Shown piece after piece: positions 1 to 6,722 of a stretch of 41,150 nucleotides of DNA. Origin of the DNA: Methylobacterium sp. J-077. GTDB lineage: Bacteria > Pseudomonadota > Alphaproteobacteria > Rhizobiales > Beijerinckiaceae. Position numbers and translations under genes: made by a program. The notes under the pieces were generated by a model, which saw nothing but the letters and a program-made list of their open reading frames with translations, searched no databases and was not told where the DNA came from. The stretch spans positions 1 through 41,150 of the forward strand of contig NZ_JAKSYJ010000034.1 in assembly GCF_022829365.1 (NCBI RefSeq), written 5' to 3'. Each line of letters starts with the position of its first letter. Position 1 is the first letter of the stretch.

Positions 1-1
1 C

Positions 2-235
2 GGCATCGAGTACGCCCTCCCCACCGAGTCGTTCCTGAACTTCTTCCGCTCCTCGGCAGTGACGCTCAAGGTCGAAGGCCTGTACGTCAACCTCGACCGC
101 AACAACCGCAACCAGGGCGCCCTGGTGGTCAACGCCGCCAACCTCGTCCCGGCCTATTACAGCCCGATCGGCCGCCGCGCCGACGAGTTCGCCGTCGTCC
201 GCGCCGGCCTGAACTACAAGTTCGGCTCGTACTAA
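2..235 (+). CDS. Outer-membrane beta-barrel protein, 3' end only
   Basis: This is the C-terminal 77 residues of a gene that begins before the window. The frame is open from base 2 to a TAA at 233-235. The tail has alternating hydrophobic and polar strands (VTLKVEGLYVNL, FAVVRAGLNYKFGSY) and ends in an aromatic residue. This is the usual last strand of Omp25/Omp31-like porins or opacity-type barrels recognised by the BAM machinery in alphaproteobacteria. The exact family cannot be fixed from the fragment. A hairpin follows at 254-277. Confidence 0.7.
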   Translation, partial: GIEYALPTESFLNFFRSSAVTLKVEGLYVNLDRNNRNQGALVVNAANLVPAYYSPIGRRADEFAVVRAGLNYKFGSY

Positions 236-253
236 GAACCGCTCACAAGCCGC

Positions 254-277
254 CCTCCGCGCCGTCGTGTGCGGAGG
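254..277 (+). terminator. Hairpin after the outer-membrane protein gene
   Basis: CCTCCGC at 254-260 pairs perfectly with GCGGAGG at 271-277 across a 10-base loop, 19 bases after the stop codon. There is no clear T-run, so it may be a weak or factor-assisted terminator. Confidence 0.4.
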
Positions 278-357
278 ACGTCGCCCGGCGATCGGGCGTG
301 CTGTGCGGTGCTTCCAGACTCAGCCGATACCGCTTGACCTAAGCATCCCCAGCCCGA

Positions 358-579
358 TCAGACTGGCCGCTTAGTCGAGGAGCGTCCCGGGACAACCTCC
401 CGGGACGTCTTTGTATGAGCCGGCCTATATGTGAGCCGCGTGTTCCAGATCGGCCTCCGGCGGGCCGGACTGTCCGCCGGCGCGTATTGACAGGGCTTGC
501 CGCCCTTGTCGGACTCGGTGACCCGGTGCTTGATCGTGTCCCACAGTTTCGGATCGGTCTTCCGGGCCGTTCCCGACAT
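358..579 (-). pseudogene. Decayed DUF5872-like small protein
   Basis: The N-terminus of this 73-codon ORF reads KTDPKLWDTIKHRVTESDKGGKP, written here only to show the match (key residues: DPxLW at 9-13 and DKGGKP at about 23-28). As I recall it, this is the conserved start of the DUF5872 family, which normally continues with GQWSARKAQ and a lysine-rich C-terminal half. Here the sequence after GGKP changes to unrelated Arg/Pro-rich residues, and the ORF runs through a perfect hairpin at 383-407. I infer a 3'-truncated or frameshifted remnant. An AAGG lies about 9 bases before the ATG. No function is assigned. It could still be an expressed short variant. Confidence 0.4.
383..407. terminator. 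Perfect 10-bp hairpin with short T-rich tail
   Basis: CGTCCCGGGA at 383-392 and TCCCGGGACG at 398-407 form a perfect stem with a 5-base loop, followed on the plus strand by TCTTTGT. It looks like a rho-independent terminator for plus-strand transcription, but it lies inside the minus-strand DUF5872-like ORF. Confidence 0.5.
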
Positions 580-762
580 CGCTGCGCCTTGCGACCGTAG
601 ATTTGGCCGTCAACACAAGAACGCTGACGCGGTGTTCCTGCGCGCATCCGGCCCGCTGCGGCCGAACATCGGACACCCCGCGCCGGCACTCTGACGGGCT
701 CCCGGTCATGGCGGCCGGATACCGAAGGCGTCTCGCGCGGTTGCCTCCGAAAGGAGTTCCGC

Positions 763-945
763 ATGCCCGACCGACCGACGGCCAACACGCAAGACCTCGC
801 CGAGACCGAATACGACGCCCAGCGCCGGGCGCGGGCAGCCGCCGGGCAACACCCCGCCCCTCCGGCCGCCGGCACCACACCGGCTTCCTCGGAGGAGAAC
901 CCGAAGGCCGACTCGCCCGACGCGCAGGGACCCCAGCATGGCTGA
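763..945 (+). CDS. Small hydrophilic protein of unknown function (60 aa)
   Basis: A strong Shine-Dalgarno AAGGAG at 751-756 sits six bases before the ATG, which is the main reason to accept this ORF. The product is rich in Ala, Pro, Asp and Glu, with no membrane segment or cysteine, and is probably disordered. Its last bases overlap the start of the next ORF by 8 bases, which suggests a coupled pair. I do not recognise the family. Confidence 0.5.
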   Translation: MPDRPTANTQDLAETEYDAQRRARAAAGQHPAPPAAGTTPASSEENPKADSPDAQGPQHG

Positions 946-1132
946 CGCGCCGACCGACACGCAGGCTCGGCGGATGCCCTGGGGCAAGCCGGAAAGCGGC
1001 GGCCTAGCCAACGCGCCGCTGGACACGGCCACCGGCACGGTCAAGGCCCAGGACGGGCCGATGGATCGAGCCGGCACCGAGGCGGAGGAGGCGGCTCGGA
1101 GCGGCACCAGCCCCGGGGCCGAGCGCGGCTAG
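938..1132 (+). CDS. Small hydrophilic protein of unknown function (64 aa)
   Basis: The ATG lies inside the end of the preceding small ORF (8-base overlap, different frame), with only a weak AGGG upstream, so translation would depend on coupling. The product is Gly/Ala/Pro/Glu-rich and likely disordered, with a central KPESGGLANAPLDTATG stretch. No family is recognised. The case rests on position and G/C-rich third codon positions. Confidence 0.4.
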   Translation: MADAPTDTQARRMPWGKPESGGLANAPLDTATGTVKAQDGPMDRAGTEAEEAARSGTSPGAERG

Positions 1133-1290
1133 CCGGACGGCCCGTGACCATGACCCGATCCCGCGGGCGGCGGATCGATTTGTTTCTGGGCGGTAATAGC
1201 TAAGGTCACCGGCTATTCAGGCCGCAGGACCAATCTCCCGGCACCTCGCGCCGGGCCGATCCGGCGCGGGTTTGCACAGAGGGTCTGACC

Positions 1291-1560
1291 ATGATGCACG
1301 TGAAGATGCTCGCGGTAGCCGCAGCCGTCGCCGGCGGTCTCGGCCTGGCCTCCGCCAGCGCCGCGCCCCTTGCCCCGCTGGCCGCCGACACCATCACCGG
1401 CACCGCGCCGATCACCACGATCGCTTACGGGTGCGGTCCCGGCTTCGCCCCCGGGCCCTACGGCCGCTGCCGCCCGATCTACCGCCGGCCGCGCTTCTAC
1501 GGCCCCCGCTGCTTCTTCCGCCCGACGCCGTTCGGCCCGCGGCGGGTCTGTCGCTACTGA
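1291..1560 (+). CDS. Small secreted Cys/Pro/Arg-rich protein, GCG-CRP type (89 aa)
   Basis: Residues 1-25 form a Sec signal peptide ending ASASAA. The mature part carries GCGPGFAPGPYGRCRP followed by an Arg/Pro/Phe/Tyr-rich tail with further cysteines (PRCFFRP, RRVCRY). Short secreted proteins with a GCGPG...G.CRP motif are common in Methylobacterium and Bradyrhizobium. From memory this matches the GCG_CRPN prefix domain. The four cysteines suggest disulfides in the periplasm or outside the cell. Function is unknown. The start could be the first or second ATG; the gene stands alone. Confidence 0.75.
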   Translation: MMHVKMLAVAAAVAGGLGLASASAAPLAPLAADTITGTAPITTIAYGCGPGFAPGPYGRCRPIYRRPRFYGPRCFFRPTPFGPRRVCRY

Positions 1561-1762
1561 AGCCACCGCATGCCGGGGCCTTCCGCCCCGGCCACACCGA
1601 GAGCCGTCGCGACCGCGCCGCGATCGGAGACGGCTCTCGGTCGCCGACGTGATGCGTGCGCTGCCGTCGAATTGGTGCCCGCTTCGGCGGCGCGCACTCG
1701 ATTCCCACCGGCACCGAACCCGGGACCGCTTCACCGGTTGGACGTGAGGTCAGGAATTCGCG

Positions 1763-1963
1763 ATGGCCCGGGATCAGAGCGGCAGCGCCCACCCCTCTCC
1801 GAAGGACCGGAAGGCGAGCGATCGCGCCGGTCGGAAGCGCCTCGGCGCGAACGGTTATCCGCGATCGGCGTTCGACCCGGAGGCTCGGGATGCGGCCGAC
1901 CGCTCGACGGCGACCCGGAATCCCGATCCCGCCCCGATCGAACCCTCCGCCGACGAGGCGTAG
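1763..1963 (+). CDS. Possible small hydrophilic protein (66 aa)
   Basis: An ATG at 1763 preceded by AGGA at about 8 bases opens a 66-codon ORF rich in Arg, Asp, Pro and Ser, with no hydrophobic core. It resembles the other small charged ORFs of this first region. Its neighbours are far away on both sides (stop at 1560, next start at 2236). I do not recognise it and give it only modest weight. The flanking stretches 1561-1762 and 1964-2235 show nothing else convincing. Confidence 0.3.
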   Translation: MARDQSGSAHPSPKDRKASDRAGRKRLGANGYPRSAFDPEARDAADRSTATRNPDPAPIEPSADEA

Positions 1964-2235
1964 GACGCCGGCGGAAGCCCGGTTCCGACCCGCGCGCCCG
2001 ACACCTCGCCTCGGGCTTCCGGTGCGGCGTGCCGGGCAGGCGTCGGCCCGGACCTTGGGCCCCCGTCGATGCTTGGCGCGTTTCTTCCATTGGGTGCCGG
2101 ACGACCTTGACGGAGGCTAGTCCCAACGCCGCATCGACAACCCGGGCGGCCGTCGGGCCGATGGCACGGCGTTGGCTTTCGGGGAAGAGGCGCTGCGGGC
2201 CGTGACGGGGCCATGCGGCCGGGACAGGCAGACCG

Positions 2236-3627
2236 ATGTTTCTCAGCGTGTTCGACGTGTTCAAGCCGGGAATCGGCCCCTCCTCGTCCCACACGATGGG
2301 TCCGATGACGGCCGCCGCCGATTTTTTGGATCTCCTGCGCAGGCATGACGCGCGCACCGCAGCGGCGGCCCTCCGGGTGAGCCTGCACGGCTCGCTGGCC
2401 TTCACCGGCCGGGGACATGCCACCGACCGGGCGGTGGCGCTCGGCCTCCTCGGCTTCCGGCCGGCCGACATCGCCATGGACGACGCCGAGCGCGCGCTCG
2501 AGGCGTTGCGGGCCGAGAAGCGTCTCGCGCCGGCGGAACTACCTGTCCTCGCCTTCGATCCCGCGACCGCGATCGTGTTCGATTACGGGCCGCCGCTGCC
2601 CGGGCACGCGAATGGGCTGGTGATCACCGCCCTCGATGCGGCCGACGCGCCGATCCTGTCCGAGACCTATTATTCGATCGGCGGCGGCTTCGTCGTCACC
2701 GCGGCCCAGCGCGCGGCCGACCTGCCGCCGCCCAGCGCGGCCGCGGACCTGCGGCTGTGGCCCTATCCGTTCGAGACCTCGGCGGCGATGCTGCGCATGG
2801 CCCGCGAGAGCGGCCTGTCGGTGGCCGCGATGAAGCGCGCCAACGAGGTCGTCGGCCGCGCCGAGGCGGAGGTCGATGCGGGCCTCGCCCGGATCTGGCG
2901 GGCCATGAACGCCTGCGTCGAGCGCGGCCTGTCCCGGGAGGGCGAATTGCCCGGCGGCCTGCGGGTCAAGCGCCGGGCCAAGCGCATCCGCGACCAGCTC
3001 GACCGCGAGCACGGCTCCAACACCGCCCAGCCGCACATCATGACCGACTGGCTCAGCGTCTACGCCATGGCGGTCAACGAGGAGAACGCCGCCGGCGGCA
3101 AAGTCGTGACCGCTCCGACCAACGGCGCCGCCGGGGTCGTTCCGGCGGTGATCCGGTACTACGTCGATCATTGCATCGGCGCCGATCCGGGGCGGATCCC
3201 GGAATTCCTGCTGACGGCCGCGGCGATCGGCGGCCTGATCAAGCACAACGCCTCGATCTCCGGGGCCGAGGCCGGCTGCCAGGGGGAGGTCGGCTCGGCC
3301 AGCGCCATGGCGGCGGCGGGTCTCTGCGCCGTGCTCGGCGGGACGCCCGCCCAGGTCGAGAACGCCGCCGAGATCGCCCTGGAGCATCACCTCGGCATGA
3401 CCTGCGATCCCGTCGCCGGCCTGGTGCAGGTGCCCTGCATCGAGCGCAACGGGATCGGCGCCACCAAGGCGGTGGCGGCGGCCTCGCTGGCTCTGCGCGG
3501 CGACGGCTCGCATTTCATGCCGCTGGACAATTGCATCGCGGCGATGCGGCAGACCGGCGAGGAGATGAGCGCCAAGTACAAGGAGACGAGCCTGGCCGGG
3601 CTCGCGGTCAACCTGCCGGAGTGCTGA
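2236..3627 (+). CDS. sdaA: L-serine ammonia-lyase, single-chain iron-sulfur type
   Basis: It converts L-serine to pyruvate and ammonia using a [4Fe-4S] cluster rather than PLP. The 463-residue product has the expected length and opens with the family signature [20 protein letters not shown] (beta domain). The catalytic alpha domain follows from about residue 190. Cluster cysteines are visible at C348 (GAEAGCQGE), C390 (GMTCDPVAG) and C401 (VPCIERN). The chain ends in a cysteine, C463, which in characterised type 2 enzymes enters the active site as fourth ligand in the tail-in-mouth arrangement. It stands alone with a hairpin directly at its stop. Confidence 0.95.
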   Translation: MFLSVFDVFKPGIGPSSSHTMGPMTAAADFLDLLRRHDARTAAAALRVSLHGSLAFTGRGHATDRAVALGLLGFRPADIAMDDAERALEALRAEKRLAPAELPVLAFDPATAIVFDYGPPLPGHANGLVITALDAADAPILSETYYSIGGGFVVTAAQRAADLPPPSAAADLRLWPYPFETSAAMLRMARESGLSVAAMKRANEVVGRAEAEVDAGLARIWRAMNACVERGLSREGELPGGLRVKRRAKRIRDQLDREHGSNTAQPHIMTDWLSVYAMAVNEENAAGGKVVTAPTNGAAGVVPAVIRYYVDHCIGADPGRIPEFLLTAAAIGGLIKHNASISGAEAGCQGEVGSASAMAAAGLCAVLGGTPAQVENAAEIALEHHLGMTCDPVAGLVQVPCIERNGIGATKAVAAASLALRGDGSHFMPLDNCIAAMRQTGEEMSAKYKETSLAGLAVNLPEC

Positions 3628-3643
3628 CGCGGGATCGCGTCAG
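3624..3643 (+). terminator. Hairpin overlapping the sdaA stop codon
   Basis: CTGACGCG at 3624-3631 and CGCGTCAG at 3636-3643 form a perfect 8-bp stem with a GGAT loop. The first arm contains the TGA stop of sdaA. It lies between convergent genes. There is no T-run. Confidence 0.45.
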
Positions 3644-3667
3644 GCGAAGCGGGCCGTCACCCCGCGC

Positions 3668-3913
3668 TCAGGACTTGAGATCGGCCGTGACGCGGGCGGC
3701 AGCGCGGCCCGTGCCGTCGGGACCTTCGACCATGGCGCGGAGGTCGGCCTCGGCGAGGGGCTGCCCGTCCGGCCCGGTGATGGTGATGCTGTCATGGCCC
3801 GCGGCCCGGAAGTCGGCGAGCTTCTTGAGCGCCCATTCCGGCGTGGGACAATTGTACGTCGCGGTCCCGTGCGGCTTCCTGGCGCGCACGACGAAGGGCG
3901 GGGCGGCGGTCAT
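3668..3913 (-). CDS. Hypothetical protein (81 aa)
   Basis: A short soluble protein without cysteine pattern or membrane segment. It has a plausible alpha/beta pattern: FVVRARKPHGTATYNCPTP, a helix WALKKLADFRAAG, then SITITGPDGQPL. Its ATG overlaps the TGA of the upstream gene (3910-3912) as ATGA, so the two are translationally coupled. Family not recognised; likely a conserved cytoplasmic unknown. Confidence 0.6.
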   Translation of the reverse strand: MTAAPPFVVRARKPHGTATYNCPTPEWALKKLADFRAAGHDSITITGPDGQPLAEADLRAMVEGPDGTGRAAARVTADLKS

Positions 3914-4143
3914 TCGAGTTCGATGCCCGCGGCGCCCAGGATGACGCGCTGCTTCAGGATGGCGATGCGGTGGGTCCGGATCGTGTGCTCGATCTGCGTG
4001 ACGCCCGGATCCCCGGTGGCGTGCAGGAGGGCCAGCGCGTCGGACAGCGCCGCGATCGCGAACTCGTCCAACAGGATGTTGAACGCGAGCCGTTCCCGCA
4101 GGGTCGCACAGGAGCAGTCAGGCTGGTGTTTCCGCTGCGGCAT
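3910..4143 (-). CDS. Hypothetical protein (77 aa), first gene of a two-gene operon
   Basis: A helical protein with an early Cys pair (DCSCATLRERL) and a long Ala/Leu-rich helix region (LLDEFAIAALSDALALLHA), ending in ILGAAGIELE. I chose the ATG at 4143; a TTG at 4152 would add three residues, and neither has a clear Shine-Dalgarno sequence. The stop overlaps the next gene's start (ATGA). Function unknown. Confidence 0.55.
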   Translation of the reverse strand: MPQRKHQPDCSCATLRERLAFNILLDEFAIAALSDALALLHATGDPGVTQIEHTIRTHRIAILKQRVILGAAGIELE

Positions 4144-4341
4144 GTTGGACAACGAGCGGGGCCGCCGTTGGTTCTCCGACCGCCGATCGCGCTCCGATCG
4201 GCCACGCGCGCCACGCTGCCCGCCCGTCGTGGGCGGACAGGTGTGCCGGCCGAGCCCGCCACGGGGCGAGCCGCCGGCGTCGCGGCCGATTCGGCGCGCC
4301 TCGGATCAGGGATCGTGAGGCGCTGCCGCCGGGCTCATGCG

Positions 4342-4545
4342 TCAGCGACGGCCGCCGTCGGCACCCGGCTTCATGGCGCGCTCGATCGCCTCCATGGCGC
4401 TTTCGAACGCCTTCGCCTCGCTGCGGTGCGGACGGTCGGATCGCTCGATCAGCTTGCCGCTCCGGCGGATGGCCCATTGGAAATGGCCCTCCGGCTTGGC
4501 GATGGGGGAGACCTCGATGGAGTAGGGGTGTGGTACGTCTGACAT
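4342..4545 (-). CDS. Conserved-looking hypothetical protein (67 aa)
   Basis: The small protein reads HFQWAIRRSGKLIERSDRP near its centre and ends in a helix that would place AFESAMEAIERAMKPG on its surface. An AGGG lies before the ATG. Small alphaproteobacterial proteins with a W.IR..GKL...S. pattern exist but I cannot name a family. It is a single gene; 4153-4341 upstream of the previous operon shows no other ORF. Confidence 0.55.
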   Translation of the reverse strand: MSDVPHPYSIEVSPIAKPEGHFQWAIRRSGKLIERSDRPHRSEAKAFESAMEAIERAMKPGADGGRR

Positions 4546-4712
4546 AAGTGCCCTATGCCAGCCTTGCCGCGCGGATGCCAGTCACCTGCGGGCATTCCGC
4601 GGTGCAATCTGTCATGGGCTGGGGGTAGCGCACCGATACGGCACCGCTGCCCGGGCATCCGGACAGGCGCGTCCCGCCGGTCGTCGACCCGGCCGCGGGC
4701 ACTAGAGCATCG

Positions 4713-4741
4713 TCCCGAAAGGTGTCATCCGACTTTCGGGA
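4713..4741. repeat. Short intergenic inverted repeat (TCCCGAAAG / CTTTCGGGA)
   Basis: Perfect 9-bp arms at 4713-4721 and 4733-4741 flank an 11-base loop and are preceded by AGAGCATCG. This resembles a short palindromic element (gagcatcgtcccgaaa type) that I recall from many Rhizobiales intergenic regions. The rest of 4546-4909 shows only the likely promoter region of the next gene. Confidence 0.45.
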
Positions 4742-4909
4742 AAGACAACGGGAATCAAAAAGCTAACGCATCGTGCCGGCTCCGATATCCGGTCCGACGC
4801 ACCAGGGACCCTTTCAGCAGGGGCGGGCCTCCAGACGCCCTCCTGTGCTACACCCCCTCGAAACCACGCCGGCAAACCGGCATCGAACACGTTCTTAAGG
4901 AGAGTTGCA

Positions 4910-5296
4910 GTGGCGCGTCCGGATCTCGGTACAAAGCGGATCTGCCCGACGACGGGGAAGAAATTCTACGACCTCAACAAGGATCCCGTCGTCTCCCCCT
5001 ACTCGGGCGAAGTCGTCCCCACCGCCGTCGCGACCTCGTTCGGTCGGGCGGCCCCTCCGGTCGTGGCCCGCAAGGAGGCGCCGGTCGAAGAGGAGGACGA
5101 GGCCGAGGGTCCCGAGCTCGTCTCGCTCGACGAGGTCGAGGCCGAAGAGGCCGACAAGGACACCGATACCGAGGGCGACGACGCCCTGGACATCGAGGAT
5201 GACGGCGAGACGGTCGAGGACGATACGCTCGTGGTCGACGAGGACGACGACAACACCGCCGATCTCGTGGAAGTCAACGACGACGACGACGAGTAG
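4910..5296 (+). CDS. FYDLN acid-domain protein (TIGR02300 family)
   Basis: The start is GTG at 4910 with an excellent AAGGAGAG at 4897-4904, five bases upstream. The N-terminal 35 residues hold the signature KRICPTTGKKFYDLNKDP, a minimal zinc-ribbon-like motif with only one obvious Cys. The rest of the 128 residues is strongly acidic and ends in a run of Asp/Glu. The family is nearly confined to alphaproteobacteria and its function is not established. The acidic tail suggests binding to a basic protein or nucleic-acid mimicry (inference). Confidence 0.9.
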   Translation: MARPDLGTKRICPTTGKKFYDLNKDPVVSPYSGEVVPTAVATSFGRAAPPVVARKEAPVEEEDEAEGPELVSLDEVEAEEADKDTDTEGDDALDIEDDGETVEDDTLVVDEDDDNTADLVEVNDDDDE

Positions 5297-5362
5297 GGCT
5301 GACGGCCTGCGCCGCTCCGAGAGGGGCAGGCGCGGTCGAGCGCGAGGGGGCGCTGAGGCGCG

Positions 5363-5626
5363 TCATCGGGCCGTGGGACGTGCCATGAGCAGGGCCGATC
5401 GCACGGCCATGCGGCGCGACGGCTCGTCGGCCTCGACATCGACCATCGTGGCGGGTGCGAAGGCATGCGCAGCGACGGCCGCGGCCAGGTCGAGGACGTG
5501 ATCCGGCCCGAGCGCGTGGGTCTGCGTGGTCGGTTCGGCGAGGTACATGTCGACCGCGCAGCCGACCTCCTCGATCGCGATGCGTTCGTCGGATACGAGG
5601 TCCCAGAGGGTGGCGTTCTCGGGCAT
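5363..5626 (-). CDS. Hypothetical protein (87 aa)
   Basis: I chose the ATG at 5626 because GGAGA lies 9 bases upstream. A TTG at 5632 would add two residues but sits too close to that site. The product begins MPENATLWDLV and is rich in Ala, Val and acidic residues, with one Cys (EEVGCAVDMYL) and no membrane segment. Family not recognised. Confidence 0.55.
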   Translation of the reverse strand: MPENATLWDLVSDERIAIEEVGCAVDMYLAEPTTQTHALGPDHVLDLAAAVAAHAFAPATMVDVEADEPSRRMAVRSALLMARPTAR

Positions 5627-5756
5627 CCGCAAGATTCTCCACCGCGGGCGACGGGCCGCAACACCGTAACGTCCCGGGCCGGCCTTCCGCCGGGTCCCGT
5701 GCGCGTCGACCCATCACAGGATCAGCGATGACGTCCGCAGCTGCGGCTACCTGCGC

Positions 5757-6197
5757 TTGACGGCCCCGCAAGGCGCAGGCGCCCTCGTCCCCGGCCGATC
5801 CTGCGGATCGTGCACGGCCTGTTGCAAGGTTCTGGAGATCAAGGCGCTCGACAAGCCGGCGGGGATCCTGTGCCGGCACAACACCGGCCGGGCCTGCGGG
5901 ATCTATCGGGAGCGCCCCGAGGCCTGCGCCCAGTGGCACTGCCTCTGGCGCCGGATCGCGGCCTTGCCGGACGCGCTGAGGCCCGACCGATCGGGCGTGG
6001 TTTTCGGGCTGGAACGCCGCCCGCCCGGTGCAGGCGCGCCCGAAGGGGCCTGTATCGTCGGCCGCGCCCTGGATAGCGAGCAGGCTTTCGATCGCTGGGA
6101 GGCGGTCGAGGCCTTCGCCATGTTCGTCCGGGAGGGCTCGCTGCCGGTCTGGAAGGCGTATGAGTGCAACGCGACCTTGATGAACCCGCGCCCATAG
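5757..6197 (+). CDS. YkgJ-type cysteine-cluster protein
   Basis: The protein carries a CxxCxxCC cluster (CGSCTACCKVLEI) followed by LCRHNTGRACGIYRERPEACAQWHCLW, which gives the eight-cysteine pattern of the CxxCxxCC/YkgJ family that binds Zn or an Fe-S cluster. Length (146 aa) is typical. No ATG is available in the frame; the only conventional start before the cluster is TTG at 5757, with no clear ribosome site, so the true start is uncertain. The role of the family is poorly known. Confidence 0.8.
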   Translation: MTAPQGAGALVPGRSCGSCTACCKVLEIKALDKPAGILCRHNTGRACGIYRERPEACAQWHCLWRRIAALPDALRPDRSGVVFGLERRPPGAGAPEGACIVGRALDSEQAFDRWEAVEAFAMFVREGSLPVWKAYECNATLMNPRP

Positions 6198-6388
6198 ATC
6201 CCGGGCGCCGCGGGGCATGTCGAGCGTCGCGAGCCCCCCGCGGCCCGATCGATCACGGGCCAGCGGGAGGTCGTCGAGTCCACCGGCGCGAGCCGATACG
6301 CAACCTGGCTCGCGAGACCGATGGTAGGCGGCTCCGGTTAGCCAAAGCGCAAGCCTGCGCCCACGCTCCGGTCCCGGATCGGGAAAGC

Positions 6389-6598
6389 TCAGTCGGCCTT
6401 CAGGTTGGCCGCGCTCTCCTTGCCGCTGCGCCGATCGGCCTCGACGTCGTAGGAGATCTTCTGCCCCTCAATCAGGTTGCGCATCCCTGCGCGCTCGACC
6501 GCCGAGATGTGGACGAACACGTCCTTGCCGCCATCATCGGGCTGGATGAAGCCGTAGCCCTTGGTCTCGTTGAACCACTTCACGGTACCGGTAGCCAT
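6389..6598 (-). CDS. cspA: Cold-shock domain protein
   Basis: A 69-residue single cold-shock domain. The RNP1 motif KGYGFIQ and RNP2 motif VFVHIS are intact, as is the start MATGTVKWFN. These proteins bind single-stranded RNA and DNA and melt secondary structure. An AGGA lies 8 bases before the ATG. The gene is monocistronic. The paralogue number cannot be told from one gene, so the symbol denotes the family. Confidence 0.95.
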   Translation of the reverse strand: MATGTVKWFNETKGYGFIQPDDGGKDVFVHISAVERAGMRNLIEGQKISYDVEADRRSGKESAANLKAD

Positions 6599-6722
6599 AG
6601 AGTTGTCCTAGTCGTCTCCGGCTCGCCAAAGCGACGTGCCGCAGGGGCCGAACGAGCCGCCTTGGCCGACTGTTCCCAAAGTTCCGCGCGCGGACAACGG
6701 CTGTGTCATCCGAATCCGCACT

